From assembly GCF_947500765.1 (NCBI RefSeq), contig NZ_CANMTH010000001.1, positions 558,001-622,000 of the forward strand: 64,000 bases of DNA. Reading direction: 5' to 3'. The position numbers and the translations under genes are program-made. The notes beneath the pieces were generated by a model that did no database searches, had not been told where the DNA came from, and saw only the letters and a program-made list of their open reading frames with translations. This document shows positions 52,427 to 61,561 of the stretch, in pieces. How positions within the stretch are numbered: the first letter of the stretch is position 1; every line of letters starts with the position of its first letter. This DNA comes from an uncultured Formosa sp. (GTDB taxonomy: Bacteria > Bacteroidota > Bacteroidia > Flavobacteriales > Flavobacteriaceae).

Positions 52427-52887
52427 TGATGCAAATTGTATTATACATAGTGGTTACTCTTGCTACATTTTTAATAATGGAAGGGATTACATGGTTAACA
52501 CATAAGTTTGTAATGCATGGGTTTTTGTGGTATTTACACGCAGATCATCATCAGCCAAAATATCCGCATGTGTTTGAAAAGAACGATATATTCTTTGTTA
52601 TTTTTGCTATTCCAAGTATTGCATTAATGTATTTCGGAATTAATCCTGAATTGAATGTGTTATTTTTTATAGGTTTAGGAATTATGTTCTATGGCATGGC
52701 TTATTTTTTAGTCCACGATGTACTCATTCATCAGCGTTTTAAATGGTTCAGTAAGACTAAAAATAAATATTTAATAGGCTTAAGGAAAGCACATAAAGTG
52801 CATCATAAACATTTAGGAAAAGAAGAAGGCGAGTGTTTCGGGATGCTGAATGTGCCTAAAAAATATCATGAGCAATATAAGAAATAA
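52426..52887 (+). CDS. crtZ: Beta-carotene hydroxylase
   Basis: A 153-residue membrane di-iron hydroxylase of the fatty acid hydroxylase superfamily. The histidine clusters are HKFVMH, HADHH, and HKVHHKH, with HDVLIHQRF between, matching CrtZ. It adds hydroxyl groups at C3 of both beta rings to make zeaxanthin. Start TAATGATG overlaps the unknown gene, and its stop overlaps the cyclase start. Confidence 0.92.
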   Translation: MMQIVLYIVVTLATFLIMEGITWLTHKFVMHGFLWYLHADHHQPKYPHVFEKNDIFFVIFAIPSIALMYFGINPELNVLFFIGLGIMFYGMAYFLVHDVLIHQRFKWFSKTKNKYLIGLRKAHKVHHKHLGKEEGECFGMLNVPKKYHEQYKK

Positions 52888-53570
52888 TGAAGCCATATAC
52901 CTACCTTATAATCGATTTGGCATGTGTATGTGTTCCGTTTATAGCGAGTTTTTATCCTAAACATGCATTCTACAAACATTGGTTGTCTTTTTTTAAAGCT
53001 AATGTTATCATTACTCTACTCTTTTTAATTTGGGATTATGCCTTTACAGCTATGGGCGTTTGGGGGTTTAATCCAGAGTATTTAACAGGACTATTTATTG
53101 GTAATTTACCATTAGAAGAAGTGTTGTTTTTTATCTGTATCCCGTTTTGTTGTGTGTTCTCTTATTTTGCTTTCACGTATTTAGTAAAAACGAATCCGTT
53201 TAATAAAATTCAAAGTTATATCAGCTCCGTAGTAATTATTGTTACTGCAATGTTGGCGATTTTTTATTTTAATTATTGGTATACAGTTACAGCCTGTGGA
53301 TTTACAGCACTGTATATGCTTTATTTAAAAAGGAAAAACATAAATTTAGAATATCACTATCTCACATTCTTATTTATACTTCCGTTCTTTTTTGCAAGTA
53401 ACGGATTGTTAACCGGATCTTTTTTAGAGGCTCCTATTGTTTGGTATAATGATGCTGAAAATATGGGCATTCGTATCTTTACAATACCTGTTGAAGACAG
53501 TATTTATGGTTTACTTCTTATCTTTTTAAATATTGAAGGTTTTCGTTATTTTGAGTCTCAAAAATATTAA
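52887..53570 (+). CDS. Lycopene beta-cyclase, fused CrtYc-CrtYd type
   Basis: A 227-residue multi-helix membrane protein with two related halves, each with the family signature: NLPLEEVLFF near 70-79 and IPVEDSIYGLL near 197-207. This is the lycopene cyclase domain of actinobacterial CrtYc/CrtYd and fungal CarRP proteins, here fused in one chain. It should convert lycopene to beta-carotene. It overlaps the stop of crtZ by one base and the stop of the convergent photolyase gene by 4 bases. Confidence 0.88.
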   Translation: MKPYTYLIIDLACVCVPFIASFYPKHAFYKHWLSFFKANVIITLLFLIWDYAFTAMGVWGFNPEYLTGLFIGNLPLEEVLFFICIPFCCVFSYFAFTYLVKTNPFNKIQSYISSVVIIVTAMLAIFYFNYWYTVTACGFTALYMLYLKRKNINLEYHYLTFLFILPFFFASNGLLTGSFLEAPIVWYNDAENMGIRIFTIPVEDSIYGLLLIFLNIEGFRYFESQKY

Positions 53571-54844
53571 TTTTTAATACCAGCTTTGTAAACCTCTAAA
53601 GCACGTAAACGTGCATCTTTATGGACTACCATTGGTTCTGGATAATCATTCGTTTCAAATTCAGGAATCCATGTTTTTACATACTCTAAATTTTTATCAA
53701 ATTTTTCTAATTGTGTAATTGGATTAAAAATCCTAAAGTAAGGTGCCGCATCACAGCCAGTTCCTGCAGACCATTGCCAATTACCGTTGTTAGAAGCTAA
53801 TTCGTAATCTAATAAATGCTTTGCAAAATAAGCTTCTCCCCAACTCCAATGAATTAGTAAATGTTTGCATAGAAATGCAGCAGTAACCATACGCACGCGA
53901 TTATGCATATATCCCGTTTTGTTTAGTTGTCTCATACCAGCATCAACCATTGGGTAACCTGTTTTACCTTCGCACCATAATTTAAACTCTGCTTCGTTAT
54001 TTCGCCAAGCAATATCATCGTATTTACTTCTAAAGTTATTTTGTACCACATGTGGAAAGTGAAATAAGATTTGCATAAAGAATTCACGCCAAATTAATTC
54101 ACTTAAAAAGGTATTGTCTTCTGGTTTTAATTCTGAAATAATTTCACGAATACTCACTGTTCCAAATCTTAAATGAGGACCTAAATAACTCCCAATATCT
54201 TTATTCGGAAAATCGCGAAACTTAGCATAGTCACTTACCTGTTCTAGTTGAAATGGTTTTACCTTCTTTGTAGACGACTTAAATCCGATAGATGCTAGAC
54301 TCGGAAAATCAAAATCATCTTGATGAAAACTCTCAAATTGAAGTGCTGTATTTAGCGTAACTCCTTTAAAATGTTCTAACCATTTGTTTTTAAAAGGTGT
54401 GTACACGGTATAAGGAGTACCGTCTTGTTTTAAAATTTCGTGAGGTTCAAAAATAACTTGATCTTTATATGTGAGAAATGAAATCTTGTTATCGGTTAAA
54501 AGAGATTCAACTTCTGTATCACGTTGATTTGAGTAGGGCTCGTAATCTGTATTGGTGTATACAGCTTGTATGGTGTAATCTTTTATGAGCTGCTTCCAAA
54601 CATCTAAAGGTTTTCCTTTTAAACATAATACAGAAGACTTATGTTTTTTTAATTCGGTGTTTATAACTTCAAGTCTTTTATGAATAAATTGTACACGTGC
54701 ATCATCAGGTTCTAATTCATCTAATATATGTTCATCAAAAATAAAAACAGGAAGTACATTTGTGTTACTTTTTAAAGCTTGAAAAAGGCCTATGTTGTCT
54801 GATAATCTTAAATCGCGTCTAAACCAGAATATGGTATGTGTCAT
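53567..54844 (-). CDS. Photolyase/cryptochrome family protein
   Basis: A 425-residue flavoprotein with the N-terminal photolyase domain (IFWFRRDLRLSDNIGL) and FAD-binding helical domain (WREFFMQILFHFPHV, NNGNWQWSAGTGCDAAPYFRIFNP). It most likely repairs pyrimidine dimers with blue light; a cryptochrome-type signalling role is possible. It lies tail to tail with the carotenoid operon and 27 bases after the SDR gene on the same strand, which suggests a joint light-response unit. Confidence 0.9.
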   Translation of the reverse strand: MTHTIFWFRRDLRLSDNIGLFQALKSNTNVLPVFIFDEHILDELEPDDARVQFIHKRLEVINTELKKHKSSVLCLKGKPLDVWKQLIKDYTIQAVYTNTDYEPYSNQRDTEVESLLTDNKISFLTYKDQVIFEPHEILKQDGTPYTVYTPFKNKWLEHFKGVTLNTALQFESFHQDDFDFPSLASIGFKSSTKKVKPFQLEQVSDYAKFRDFPNKDIGSYLGPHLRFGTVSIREIISELKPEDNTFLSELIWREFFMQILFHFPHVVQNNFRSKYDDIAWRNNEAEFKLWCEGKTGYPMVDAGMRQLNKTGYMHNRVRMVTAAFLCKHLLIHWSWGEAYFAKHLLDYELASNNGNWQWSAGTGCDAAPYFRIFNPITQLEKFDKNLEYVKTWIPEFETNDYPEPMVVHKDARLRALEVYKAGIKN

Positions 54845-54871
54845 AAAAAATAAATTATAATAATTGTGTTT

Positions 54872-56287
54872 CTAAGCCGTGAGATGTTTTAGCATATTTT
54901 TAAAAATAAAGCCATGAAAAGGTAATACACTATACCAGTATAAACGGCCAGATAACCCAACAGGTCTAAAAGTAGCAGTTTGTACTAAGGTGTTATTTTT
55001 AATTTTAAATTCTAACCATGCATCTCCTGGCAATTTCATTTCGGCAAACAAAAGTAATCGTCCTTCTTCTTTATTTGCATATAAAACACGCCAAAAATCT
55101 AAAGCATCTCCAGGGTGTAGTTCATCTATGTTTGTGCGCCCACGGCGTAAGCCTACACCTCCGTATAGTTTATCTACAAAACCTCTTAATTTCCATAAAC
55201 CATTTCCATAATACCAACCTGTTTCTCCTCCTATACGCCAAATTCGGTCTATACATTCTGCTTTATTAGAAAATGCTTGTTCACGTTTATCTATAAAACA
55301 ACCATGTGTTGGCACTTGTATAAATTCAGACATAGTTATATTCATTTTTCCACTGCTTAAAGCATCTTTCCAACTTGATACAATTTCGTTAGTCTCTACT
55401 TTTTTAAAGGCTTTGCTAAGGGCTTCTTTGTACGAAATGGGGGTGATGTTTAAAATATTATTAATCTGATTGTCTCTACAAATCACTTCAACTTTCATAC
55501 TGTTTACAAGTGCTATAGCAAGTTTATAAGAGGTTGATGTTACAAAATATAACCAATAAGAAGACAATCGAGGTGTCATGACTGGCACGATAAATATATG
55601 TCTTTTTAGTCCGCGAGCTTCTGCAAATTGTAAAAGCATGTCCTTGTAAGACAGTACATCTGGACCACCAATATCGAAGTTTTTATTGAAGGTTTCTTCT
55701 TTGTTTAAAGTTTTACTTAAAAATGAAATGACATCTGTAATGCCAATAGGCTGGCATTTGGTGTCTAGCCATTTAGGCGTAACCATTACAGGTAGTTTTT
55801 CGACTAAATCTCTAATGATTTCAAATGAAGCACTTCCCGAACCAATAATTATTCCAGCCCTTAGGGTTGTTAAACTATAAGTTCCTTTGTCTAATTCTTT
55901 TTCTACAGTTTGACGTGAATTTAGATGTTCAGATAATTTATCATCATTTACAATACCACTTAAATAAATAACCTGCTTGGCTTGTGTTTTATTAATCGCA
56001 TCTCGGAATAGTATAGCCGATTGTTTTTCTAAGTCTTGATAACGACTAGATGTAGACATAGAATGCACTAAATAATAAGCAGCGTCTATGTCTTTAGGTA
56101 TGTTTTTTAAACTGTCTTCATCTAAAAGATCTATAGTAATAACACTAATTTTAGGTGTAATAGATTCTGGAGGATTAAAACGTTTAGGGTCTCTTACACC
56201 ACACACAATGTGGTGACCTTGCGAGACCAAAACAGGTAGTAAACGTTTTCCAATATATCCAGTAGCACCTGTTAAAAGTATTTTCAT
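54872..56287 (-). CDS. SDR-family protein with DUF2867 domain
   Basis: A 471-residue two-domain protein. The N-terminal half is an extended short-chain dehydrogenase (TGATGYIG at 6-13, YLVHSMS, IYLSGIVND). The C-terminal part (about 310-471) is a DUF2867 domain (GLWKLRGFVDKLYGGVGLRRGR, ATFRPVGLSGRLYWYSVLPFHGFIF). Such fusions are often next to photolyase genes in bacteria with B12-MerR regulators; their substrate is unknown. It probably is co-transcribed with the photolyase. Confidence 0.85.
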   Translation of the reverse strand: MKILLTGATGYIGKRLLPVLVSQGHHIVCGVRDPKRFNPPESITPKISVITIDLLDEDSLKNIPKDIDAAYYLVHSMSTSSRYQDLEKQSAILFRDAINKTQAKQVIYLSGIVNDDKLSEHLNSRQTVEKELDKGTYSLTTLRAGIIIGSGSASFEIIRDLVEKLPVMVTPKWLDTKCQPIGITDVISFLSKTLNKEETFNKNFDIGGPDVLSYKDMLLQFAEARGLKRHIFIVPVMTPRLSSYWLYFVTSTSYKLAIALVNSMKVEVICRDNQINNILNITPISYKEALSKAFKKVETNEIVSSWKDALSSGKMNITMSEFIQVPTHGCFIDKREQAFSNKAECIDRIWRIGGETGWYYGNGLWKLRGFVDKLYGGVGLRRGRTNIDELHPGDALDFWRVLYANKEEGRLLLFAEMKLPGDAWLEFKIKNNTLVQTATFRPVGLSGRLYWYSVLPFHGFIFKNMLKHLTA

Positions 56288-56398
56288 AAAAAGGTATAAA
56301 AAATGAGATTGACTCTTTTATAGAGTTTTATAAAGATAAGAGAAAAGGAGCTATGTTTTTAACGATATAACTTAAAAAACAAGCTTAATTAATGTGTT

Positions 56399-56989
56399 TT
56401 AGAAGCTTTTACTAAGTTTTGAAAATACTTGTGTTTGCATGGATTGCTCTCCAATATTAGGATTTGTCATGGTTTTTACTCCCGTTTCTAAAAGATAGTT
56501 TTTCATTTTAGTTTTCACTCCTGTTCCAAATTCTGATTGTATAAAAAACGGATTCAGACGTAAATTATCTGGGTTCTCTCCAAGTGGTTTACTTAAATGT
56601 TGGTTGTAAATATAAGGTTGTAGATAATCGTTTAGTGCATACGATAATTCAGCGCGATAATAGAGGTGTACGTTTGGTGGTAACGGACTAAAAAAAGACT
56701 GTTGTAGCACTGTGCCTCCTTCTACACTTATTTTTAGATCTGTTAAAGGTTCTAATGTAAATGCATTACTATAAACGGAATACTGACCTAAAGCATAATG
56801 TTTTTGAGTGTTAGTTTGCTGTTTATAGCTTAGATAATTTAAAGGATTATAAATTGTAGCTCCTTCAGAAATATTTTCAGATTCTGTGTTTTGTGCAAAT
56901 AAACTAGTAGAAATACATAAGCAAAATAGATATAAAGAAACGATGCTTCGTTGTTTAACTAAATCTTTAGAAATATAGTTTTGTCTCAT
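56399..56989 (-). CDS. Exported hypothetical protein near the light cluster
   Basis: A 196-residue protein with a hydrophobic signal-like segment (IVSLYLFCLCISTSLFAQ, ending at about residue 33). The mature part is Tyr/Asn/Ser-rich with short beta-like strands (LKISVEGGTVLQQSF, LYYRAELSYALNDYLQ) and a C-terminal QVFSKLSKSF. I do not recognise a family; a small outer-membrane protein is possible. It is separated from the SDR gene by 111 bases, and the region after it (56990-57088) shows nothing of note. Confidence 0.6.
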   Translation of the reverse strand: MRQNYISKDLVKQRSIVSLYLFCLCISTSLFAQNTESENISEGATIYNPLNYLSYKQQTNTQKHYALGQYSVYSNAFTLEPLTDLKISVEGGTVLQQSFFSPLPPNVHLYYRAELSYALNDYLQPYIYNQHLSKPLGENPDNLRLNPFFIQSEFGTGVKTKMKNYLLETGVKTMTNPNIGEQSMQTQVFSKLSKSF

Positions 56990-57088
56990 ATATACTAACG
57001 TATTTAATGGTTTTATAGGTCTTTACAAGGTAGTGAGTATATGTTTTTAATGGATTGATTTGTTGGTTTTTAACATTTTATTAATTGT

Positions 57089-57460
57089 CTAAATGTGTTG
57101 ATCTATTAAAATGGGATTGCCATCTGGATCCATGATAATAATATTTCCGGGACCTTTAGAAGTTTCATTAACTTCTGATGATAAAGTAATGCCTTTTGCT
57201 TTAAGTTCTTTTTGAATATCTCTAACATCAATAAACGTATCTAATGTTTTTGCATCTTGATCCCAACCAGGATTAAATGTTAAAATATTTTTATCAAACA
57301 TATCTTGAAACAATCCAATTAGTGTTTGATCGTTCTTCATAATGAGGTAATTTTTTTCGATATCACCACCAAAAACTGTAAATCCTAAAGTTTCATAGAA
57401 TAGTTTTGATACATTAATATCTTTTACGTTTAAACTGATAGAAAAGGCTCCTAGAGACAT
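57089..57460 (-). CDS. VOC-family (glyoxalase-like) protein
   Basis: A 123-residue vicinal-oxygen-chelate protein: two beta-alpha-beta-beta-beta units, SISLNVKDINVSKLFYETLGF at the start and PDGNPILIDQH at the end. The Glu of the second unit reads D, and an N-terminal metal His is absent (SISLNV), so it may not be a metal enzyme. Similar single-domain proteins are often annotated as glyoxalase or resistance proteins without evidence. Function unknown. Confidence 0.8.
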   Translation of the reverse strand: MSLGAFSISLNVKDINVSKLFYETLGFTVFGGDIEKNYLIMKNDQTLIGLFQDMFDKNILTFNPGWDQDAKTLDTFIDVRDIQKELKAKGITLSSEVNETSKGPGNIIIMDPDGNPILIDQHI

Positions 57461-57497
57461 AATTGTAATTTTAAATTGTATTGTAAAAATATAATAA

Positions 57498-57524
57498 AAA
57501 AACCCTGAATATTTCAGGGTTTTT
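57498..57524. terminator. Terminator of the D-lactate dehydrogenase gene
   Basis: AAAAACCCTGAA, loop TAT, TTCAGGGTTTTT: a 12-bp stem with T-runs on both strands. It lies downstream of the minus-strand dehydrogenase gene. Confidence 0.88.
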
Positions 57525-57549
57525 ATAAGCTTTTTATAAAGGTGAGAAG

Positions 57550-58539
57550 TTAGATTTTAACTTCGTTTTCTAGTACATCTTTGTTTTCAAAGGCGGTGAG
57601 ATTACTAAAGGTTACTTCAGCAATTTTATCTAAAGCTTCTCGTGTTAAAAACCCTTGGTGAGATGTAATTAAAACATTAGGGAACGAAATTAAACGTGAA
57701 ATCACATCGTCCATAATAATGTTTTCAGATAAATCGCGGAAGAATAATTTTTCTTCTTGCTCGTACACATCTATTCCTAAGTATTCTAGGGTTTTATCTT
57801 TTAAAGCTTCAACAGCATCAATGGTATTAATTAATGCACCTCTACTTGTATTAATTAACATGGCTCCTTTTTTCATTTTAGAAAACGCTTTTTTGTTTAT
57901 TAAATGGTGAGTGTCTTCTGTTAAAGGGCAATGTAGTGAAATAATGTCTGAAGCTTTTAGTAATTCATCTACAGTAACATAGGTAACGCCCAGAGCTTTT
58001 AAATCTGCATTTGGATATAAATCGTAAGCAATAACTTTACAGCCAAAACCCATCATGATTTTACTAAAATACTGACCAATTTTACCTGTACCTATTACTC
58101 CTACTGTTTTGCCATACATGTCGAAACCTGTTAAACGTTCTAGAGAGAAATTCCCATCACGTACACGGTTATATGCTTTATGCGTTTTTCTGTTTAGGGT
58201 TAAAATTAAAGCAGTAGCATGTTCAGCCACAGCCATAGGTGAGTAGGCCGGCACGCGAACAACTTTAATATTTGCTGCCTCAGCTGCTTTTAAGTCTACG
58301 TTATTAAACCCCGCGCAACGCATGGCAATAAGTTTAACACCATATTCACTAAGTAGCTTAATCGTTCGCTCATGTAAATGATCGTTTACAAAGGCACAGA
58401 CGGCATCACAGCCTTGAGTTAATTTTGCAGTTTTTGTATTTAAAGTACTTTCGTAAAAGATAATTTCATGTGTCCCATTATTATGTTTCTCAAAGGAAGC
58501 AATGTCATAGGATTTTGTGCTGAAAAAGGCTACTTTCAT
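57550..58539 (-). CDS. ldhA: D-lactate dehydrogenase (2-hydroxyacid dehydrogenase)
   Basis: A 329-residue D-2-hydroxyacid dehydrogenase: NAD-binding motif GTGKIGQ near 148, substrate-binding RCAGFNNVD (about 74-82), the Arg in NTSRGALINT, the Glu in GIDVYEQEE and the His in TSHQGFLTREAL. The sequence follows the LdhA branch. It is expected to reduce pyruvate to D-lactate. Its place between a VOC protein and a peptidase gives no further hint. The 165 bases before it contain no clear promoter. Confidence 0.85.
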   Translation of the reverse strand: MKVAFFSTKSYDIASFEKHNNGTHEIIFYESTLNTKTAKLTQGCDAVCAFVNDHLHERTIKLLSEYGVKLIAMRCAGFNNVDLKAAEAANIKVVRVPAYSPMAVAEHATALILTLNRKTHKAYNRVRDGNFSLERLTGFDMYGKTVGVIGTGKIGQYFSKIMMGFGCKVIAYDLYPNADLKALGVTYVTVDELLKASDIISLHCPLTEDTHHLINKKAFSKMKKGAMLINTSRGALINTIDAVEALKDKTLEYLGIDVYEQEEKLFFRDLSENIIMDDVISRLISFPNVLITSHQGFLTREALDKIAEVTFSNLTAFENKDVLENEVKI

Positions 58540-58704
58540 AGTGTATGAATTTTTAAACTTTGAAGTGATAAAGATAGTTTAAAAACACCACTTTTAAACC
58601 AGATTTAAGGCTAACTTAACTATTGCGATTTAGCTATATTACTAATGTTTCTAAGGGGTTTAGAACATTTTTTTAATTAAAAATGAGAATACTAAAAGAT
58701 ATGT

Positions 58705-60129
58705 TTATTGAATAAGGCAACTCTCTATAAAATCGACAAAAGTTTGCTTCCCAATAGTTAAAACACCACGAGGAATACGTTCGTTAATATTATGAATATG
58801 CTCTAAATAACTACGGTCAAATTGTATTGGTGTAAAACAATAAGAGTTTATCCCTTTTTCTCTAAAAAGGCTTGCATCGTTATAGTTTGGTACAGATACA
58901 CTTAAGGTGTAAGCATTAGGATAGTTCTTCTTTATGGCGTTTTTTATATTTATAAAAAACATAGATTTATCATCGGAAGGCGGCACGATAGGCGATTCCT
59001 TGATTACTTTAATTTTAATGCGTTTGTTTTTTAATTGCTTTTTAACAGTCGTGACAAATTCTTCATTAGTTTGGTGCGGTAATAATCTGCAATCTAATAA
59101 TGCTGTAACTTCATCAGGAATCACATTAATCACATTATTGTGGCTGTCTACACTAGTTAATGTTATAGAGTTTGAGAATAATGAGAATAATTCCGGTTTA
59201 TGTCTAAGAATAGGTGTAAGTATGACTTTAAATAATCTTGGATGTTTTAGCACTAAGGATTTTACTCCGTTTTCTAATTCTCCTAATTGTTTTAATATAT
59301 TCAGGTTTGTTTCGTTATAAACTGCCTTTTGTTTTATTTCTATAAGATTATCCAATGCTTTTATCATGCCTTTGTTGGCATAGTTAATAGGTGTTATAGA
59401 ACCATGTGCAGATGTTTTTACTTTAAGAGATAATTCTAACCACAAAGGTCTTTTGTTAGTTACAGAAATGCCAAATAAATTCTGATCAGGGTTGGATTTT
59501 AAAATTCCGTTAAAACCAGGGGGGCCTTCTCCTAATACAACAGCAGGGTTTAACTCTTTTAAATAATTTTCTATTACAAATTCGGCTCCACCATTCTCAC
59601 ACTGTTTTTCTTCACACGATACAGCAAGTAAAGTAACATTGTATGGCATTTGCTTTTCGCCATATTTCTTTAAAATTTCTATAATACTAAAGAGATGCAT
59701 GATACCATTGCCTTTATTGTCGAAAGCACCTCTTCCCCAAATTTCGGCATCTGTAATGTCTCCAGAAAAAGGAGCATGTTTCCATTTTGTGATGTCTCCA
59801 GCAGGGACAACATCAATATGATTTAGTAAAATAATATTAGGAAGCTTGCTGCTTAAAGGATAAATAGATGCTGTAAAATTGTAATTACCATTAGCATCTC
59901 CCATTTGCGAGACATACAATCCGTTTTGTTCACATAGTGATTTTAGCCATGTACCGGCTTCTTTTTCGTTTCCACTAACCGATTCGAATTGAATGTATTT
60001 ACTAAGGGCTTGTTCTATGTTTAACCTTTCAGATTGAGATTTTATAGTAATCTCTGAAGATTGATTTTGGCTTTGAATCTGGAAAGAAATACATAAAAAG
60101 AAGAAAAAATACCTAAGCTTTCTGCTCAT
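58705..60129 (-). CDS. Exported M20-family metallopeptidase
   Basis: A 474-residue zinc peptidase with a signal peptide (KLRYFFFFLCISFQIQSQ). Metal-binding residues are HIDVVPAGD (His and Asp), RGAFDNKGNG (bridging Asp) and SCEEKQCENGG (catalytic Glu-Glu). The last His is in PNYNDASLF...SYLEHIHNINE. A dimerisation domain lies between. It probably cleaves dipeptides or acyl-amino acids in the envelope. The frame opens at a TTG (60150); the ATG at 60129 fits the signal peptide. Confidence 0.85.
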   Translation of the reverse strand: MSRKLRYFFFFLCISFQIQSQNQSSEITIKSQSERLNIEQALSKYIQFESVSGNEKEAGTWLKSLCEQNGLYVSQMGDANGNYNFTASIYPLSSKLPNIILLNHIDVVPAGDITKWKHAPFSGDITDAEIWGRGAFDNKGNGIMHLFSIIEILKKYGEKQMPYNVTLLAVSCEEKQCENGGAEFVIENYLKELNPAVVLGEGPPGFNGILKSNPDQNLFGISVTNKRPLWLELSLKVKTSAHGSITPINYANKGMIKALDNLIEIKQKAVYNETNLNILKQLGELENGVKSLVLKHPRLFKVILTPILRHKPELFSLFSNSITLTSVDSHNNVINVIPDEVTALLDCRLLPHQTNEEFVTTVKKQLKNKRIKIKVIKESPIVPPSDDKSMFFINIKNAIKKNYPNAYTLSVSVPNYNDASLFREKGINSYCFTPIQFDRSYLEHIHNINERIPRGVLTIGKQTFVDFIESCLIQ

Positions 60130-60166
60130 AATAGTGCTTTTATAAAACAATAATCCTGTTTCTAGG

Positions 60167-60186
60167 ATGTCTTAAAATTAAGACAT
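60167..60186. repeat. Inverted repeat upstream of the M20 peptidase gene
   Basis: ATGTCTTAA and TTAAGACAT are separated by two A residues: a near palindrome of 20 bases, without a T-run on either side. It could be an operator or a weak end of the rodA transcript. The gap 60130-60281 shows nothing else. Confidence 0.4.
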
Positions 60187-60281
60187 TGCTATTAACTTAC
60201 AATTAAAAATTATTGTTTTTTTTAGCTGATTAATTTGTATTATCTAAAATAAGTGTTAAAACTTTAGAAATTAATAAACTA

Positions 60282-61559
60282 CTACCATTCGTTAATTCTA
60301 TTGGAATCTAATTTTATAAAAATGAAAAGTAGAATAGTAAAGCCCCAAAGACCAGAACCTCCATAGCTAAAGAATGGAAGTGGAATACCAATAGTAGGTA
60401 TAAGCCCCATTACCATTCCTATATTAATCATAAAGTGGAAAAACATTATAGATGCTACAGCATAACCATAAATCCTACTGAATTGTGATTTTTGTAGTTC
60501 TGCAAGATGGAGCACACGTAGCATAAGTAACACAAATAAAATGATTACTAAAGAGCTGCCAATAAATCCCCATTCTTCTCCAACTGTGCTAAAAATATAA
60601 TCTGTGTGCTGTTCAGGTACAAATTTTCCAGTTGTTCTTGTTCCTTCCATAAATCCTCTTCCTTTAAACCCTCCTGAGCTAATTGCTTTCTCAGATTCGT
60701 AAAGGTTGTATAAGATATCCCGACGCATTTCAGCAATTTTTGTAGGATCTTTTTCTAATCTCAACCATAAACTTATTCTATCCTTTTGATGGGCTTGAAG
60801 GATATTGTCATAGAAAAAATGAACACTAGCAGACATTGCAATTGCTATGATTGTAATGATTATTGGTTGAAAAATAATAGGTTTTTTCTTGCTTAAAAAA
60901 TATCGGGTAAATATGATTAATGTAGCGATTATGGATGTAATTGTCGGCCCGAATTTTAAGGACAGTATAGATATAGATACCACACTTAACACTAACGTTA
61001 AATATATTTGTGGAAGTCCTTCTCTATACAATACAAAGAAAAATGCACCATACACAATAGTACTCCCAGCATCGTTTTGTAATAAGATTAAAAATGCTGG
61101 AACTAAGATAATTATGAACGTTTTAATCTGATCTGGAAATCGACGAATATCTGTTTGTAAATCACTTACATATTTAGCTATGGCCAAGGCTGTTGCTGCC
61201 TTTGCAAATTCGCTAGGTTGAAATGTCATACCTCCAATTCCGTACCAAGAGGTTGCTCCATTTACATTCTTTCCAAATATAAAAAGCCCCACTAGAGAGA
61301 GCATAGATATAATGTAAATTACACTAGAAAAGCGTTCGTAAAACTTGGCTTCAATAGATAAAATAATAATAATTAATCCAATTGTTAATCCAATAAATAT
61401 AAGCTGTTTTCCGTAAGGTTGAGAAAAATCAAAGTAGTCTAATGTTTCTCCAACATGAGAAGACGATACGATGTTAAGCCAACCAAAACCTACCAGCAAC
61501 ATAAATATGATGATGGTTATCCAATCGAAAGAAAAATGTCTGTTAGTTACTCTAATCAT
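60282..61559 (-). CDS. rodA: Peptidoglycan glycosyltransferase RodA
   Basis: A 425-residue SEDS-family membrane protein with ten or so predicted helices and the conserved PFFSYGGSGLWG and MTFQPSEFAK motifs. It polymerises glycan strands for elongation with PBP2. The start lies 2 bases after the PBP2 stop, which marks the mreD-pbp2-rodA operon. Confidence 0.94.
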   Translation of the reverse strand: MIRVTNRHFSFDWITIIIFMLLVGFGWLNIVSSSHVGETLDYFDFSQPYGKQLIFIGLTIGLIIIILSIEAKFYERFSSVIYIISMLSLVGLFIFGKNVNGATSWYGIGGMTFQPSEFAKAATALAIAKYVSDLQTDIRRFPDQIKTFIIILVPAFLILLQNDAGSTIVYGAFFFVLYREGLPQIYLTLVLSVVSISILSLKFGPTITSIIATLIIFTRYFLSKKKPIIFQPIIITIIAIAMSASVHFFYDNILQAHQKDRISLWLRLEKDPTKIAEMRRDILYNLYESEKAISSGGFKGRGFMEGTRTTGKFVPEQHTDYIFSTVGEEWGFIGSSLVIILFVLLMLRVLHLAELQKSQFSRIYGYAVASIMFFHFMINIGMVMGLIPTIGIPLPFFSYGGSGLWGFTILLFIFIKLDSNRINEW

Positions 61560-61561
61560 AC

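Noticed and set aside
55018..55269. Leucine-rich frame on the plus strand inside the SDR-DUF2867 gene
   Set aside because: A shadow of a well-supported gene on the minus strand; no start signals.
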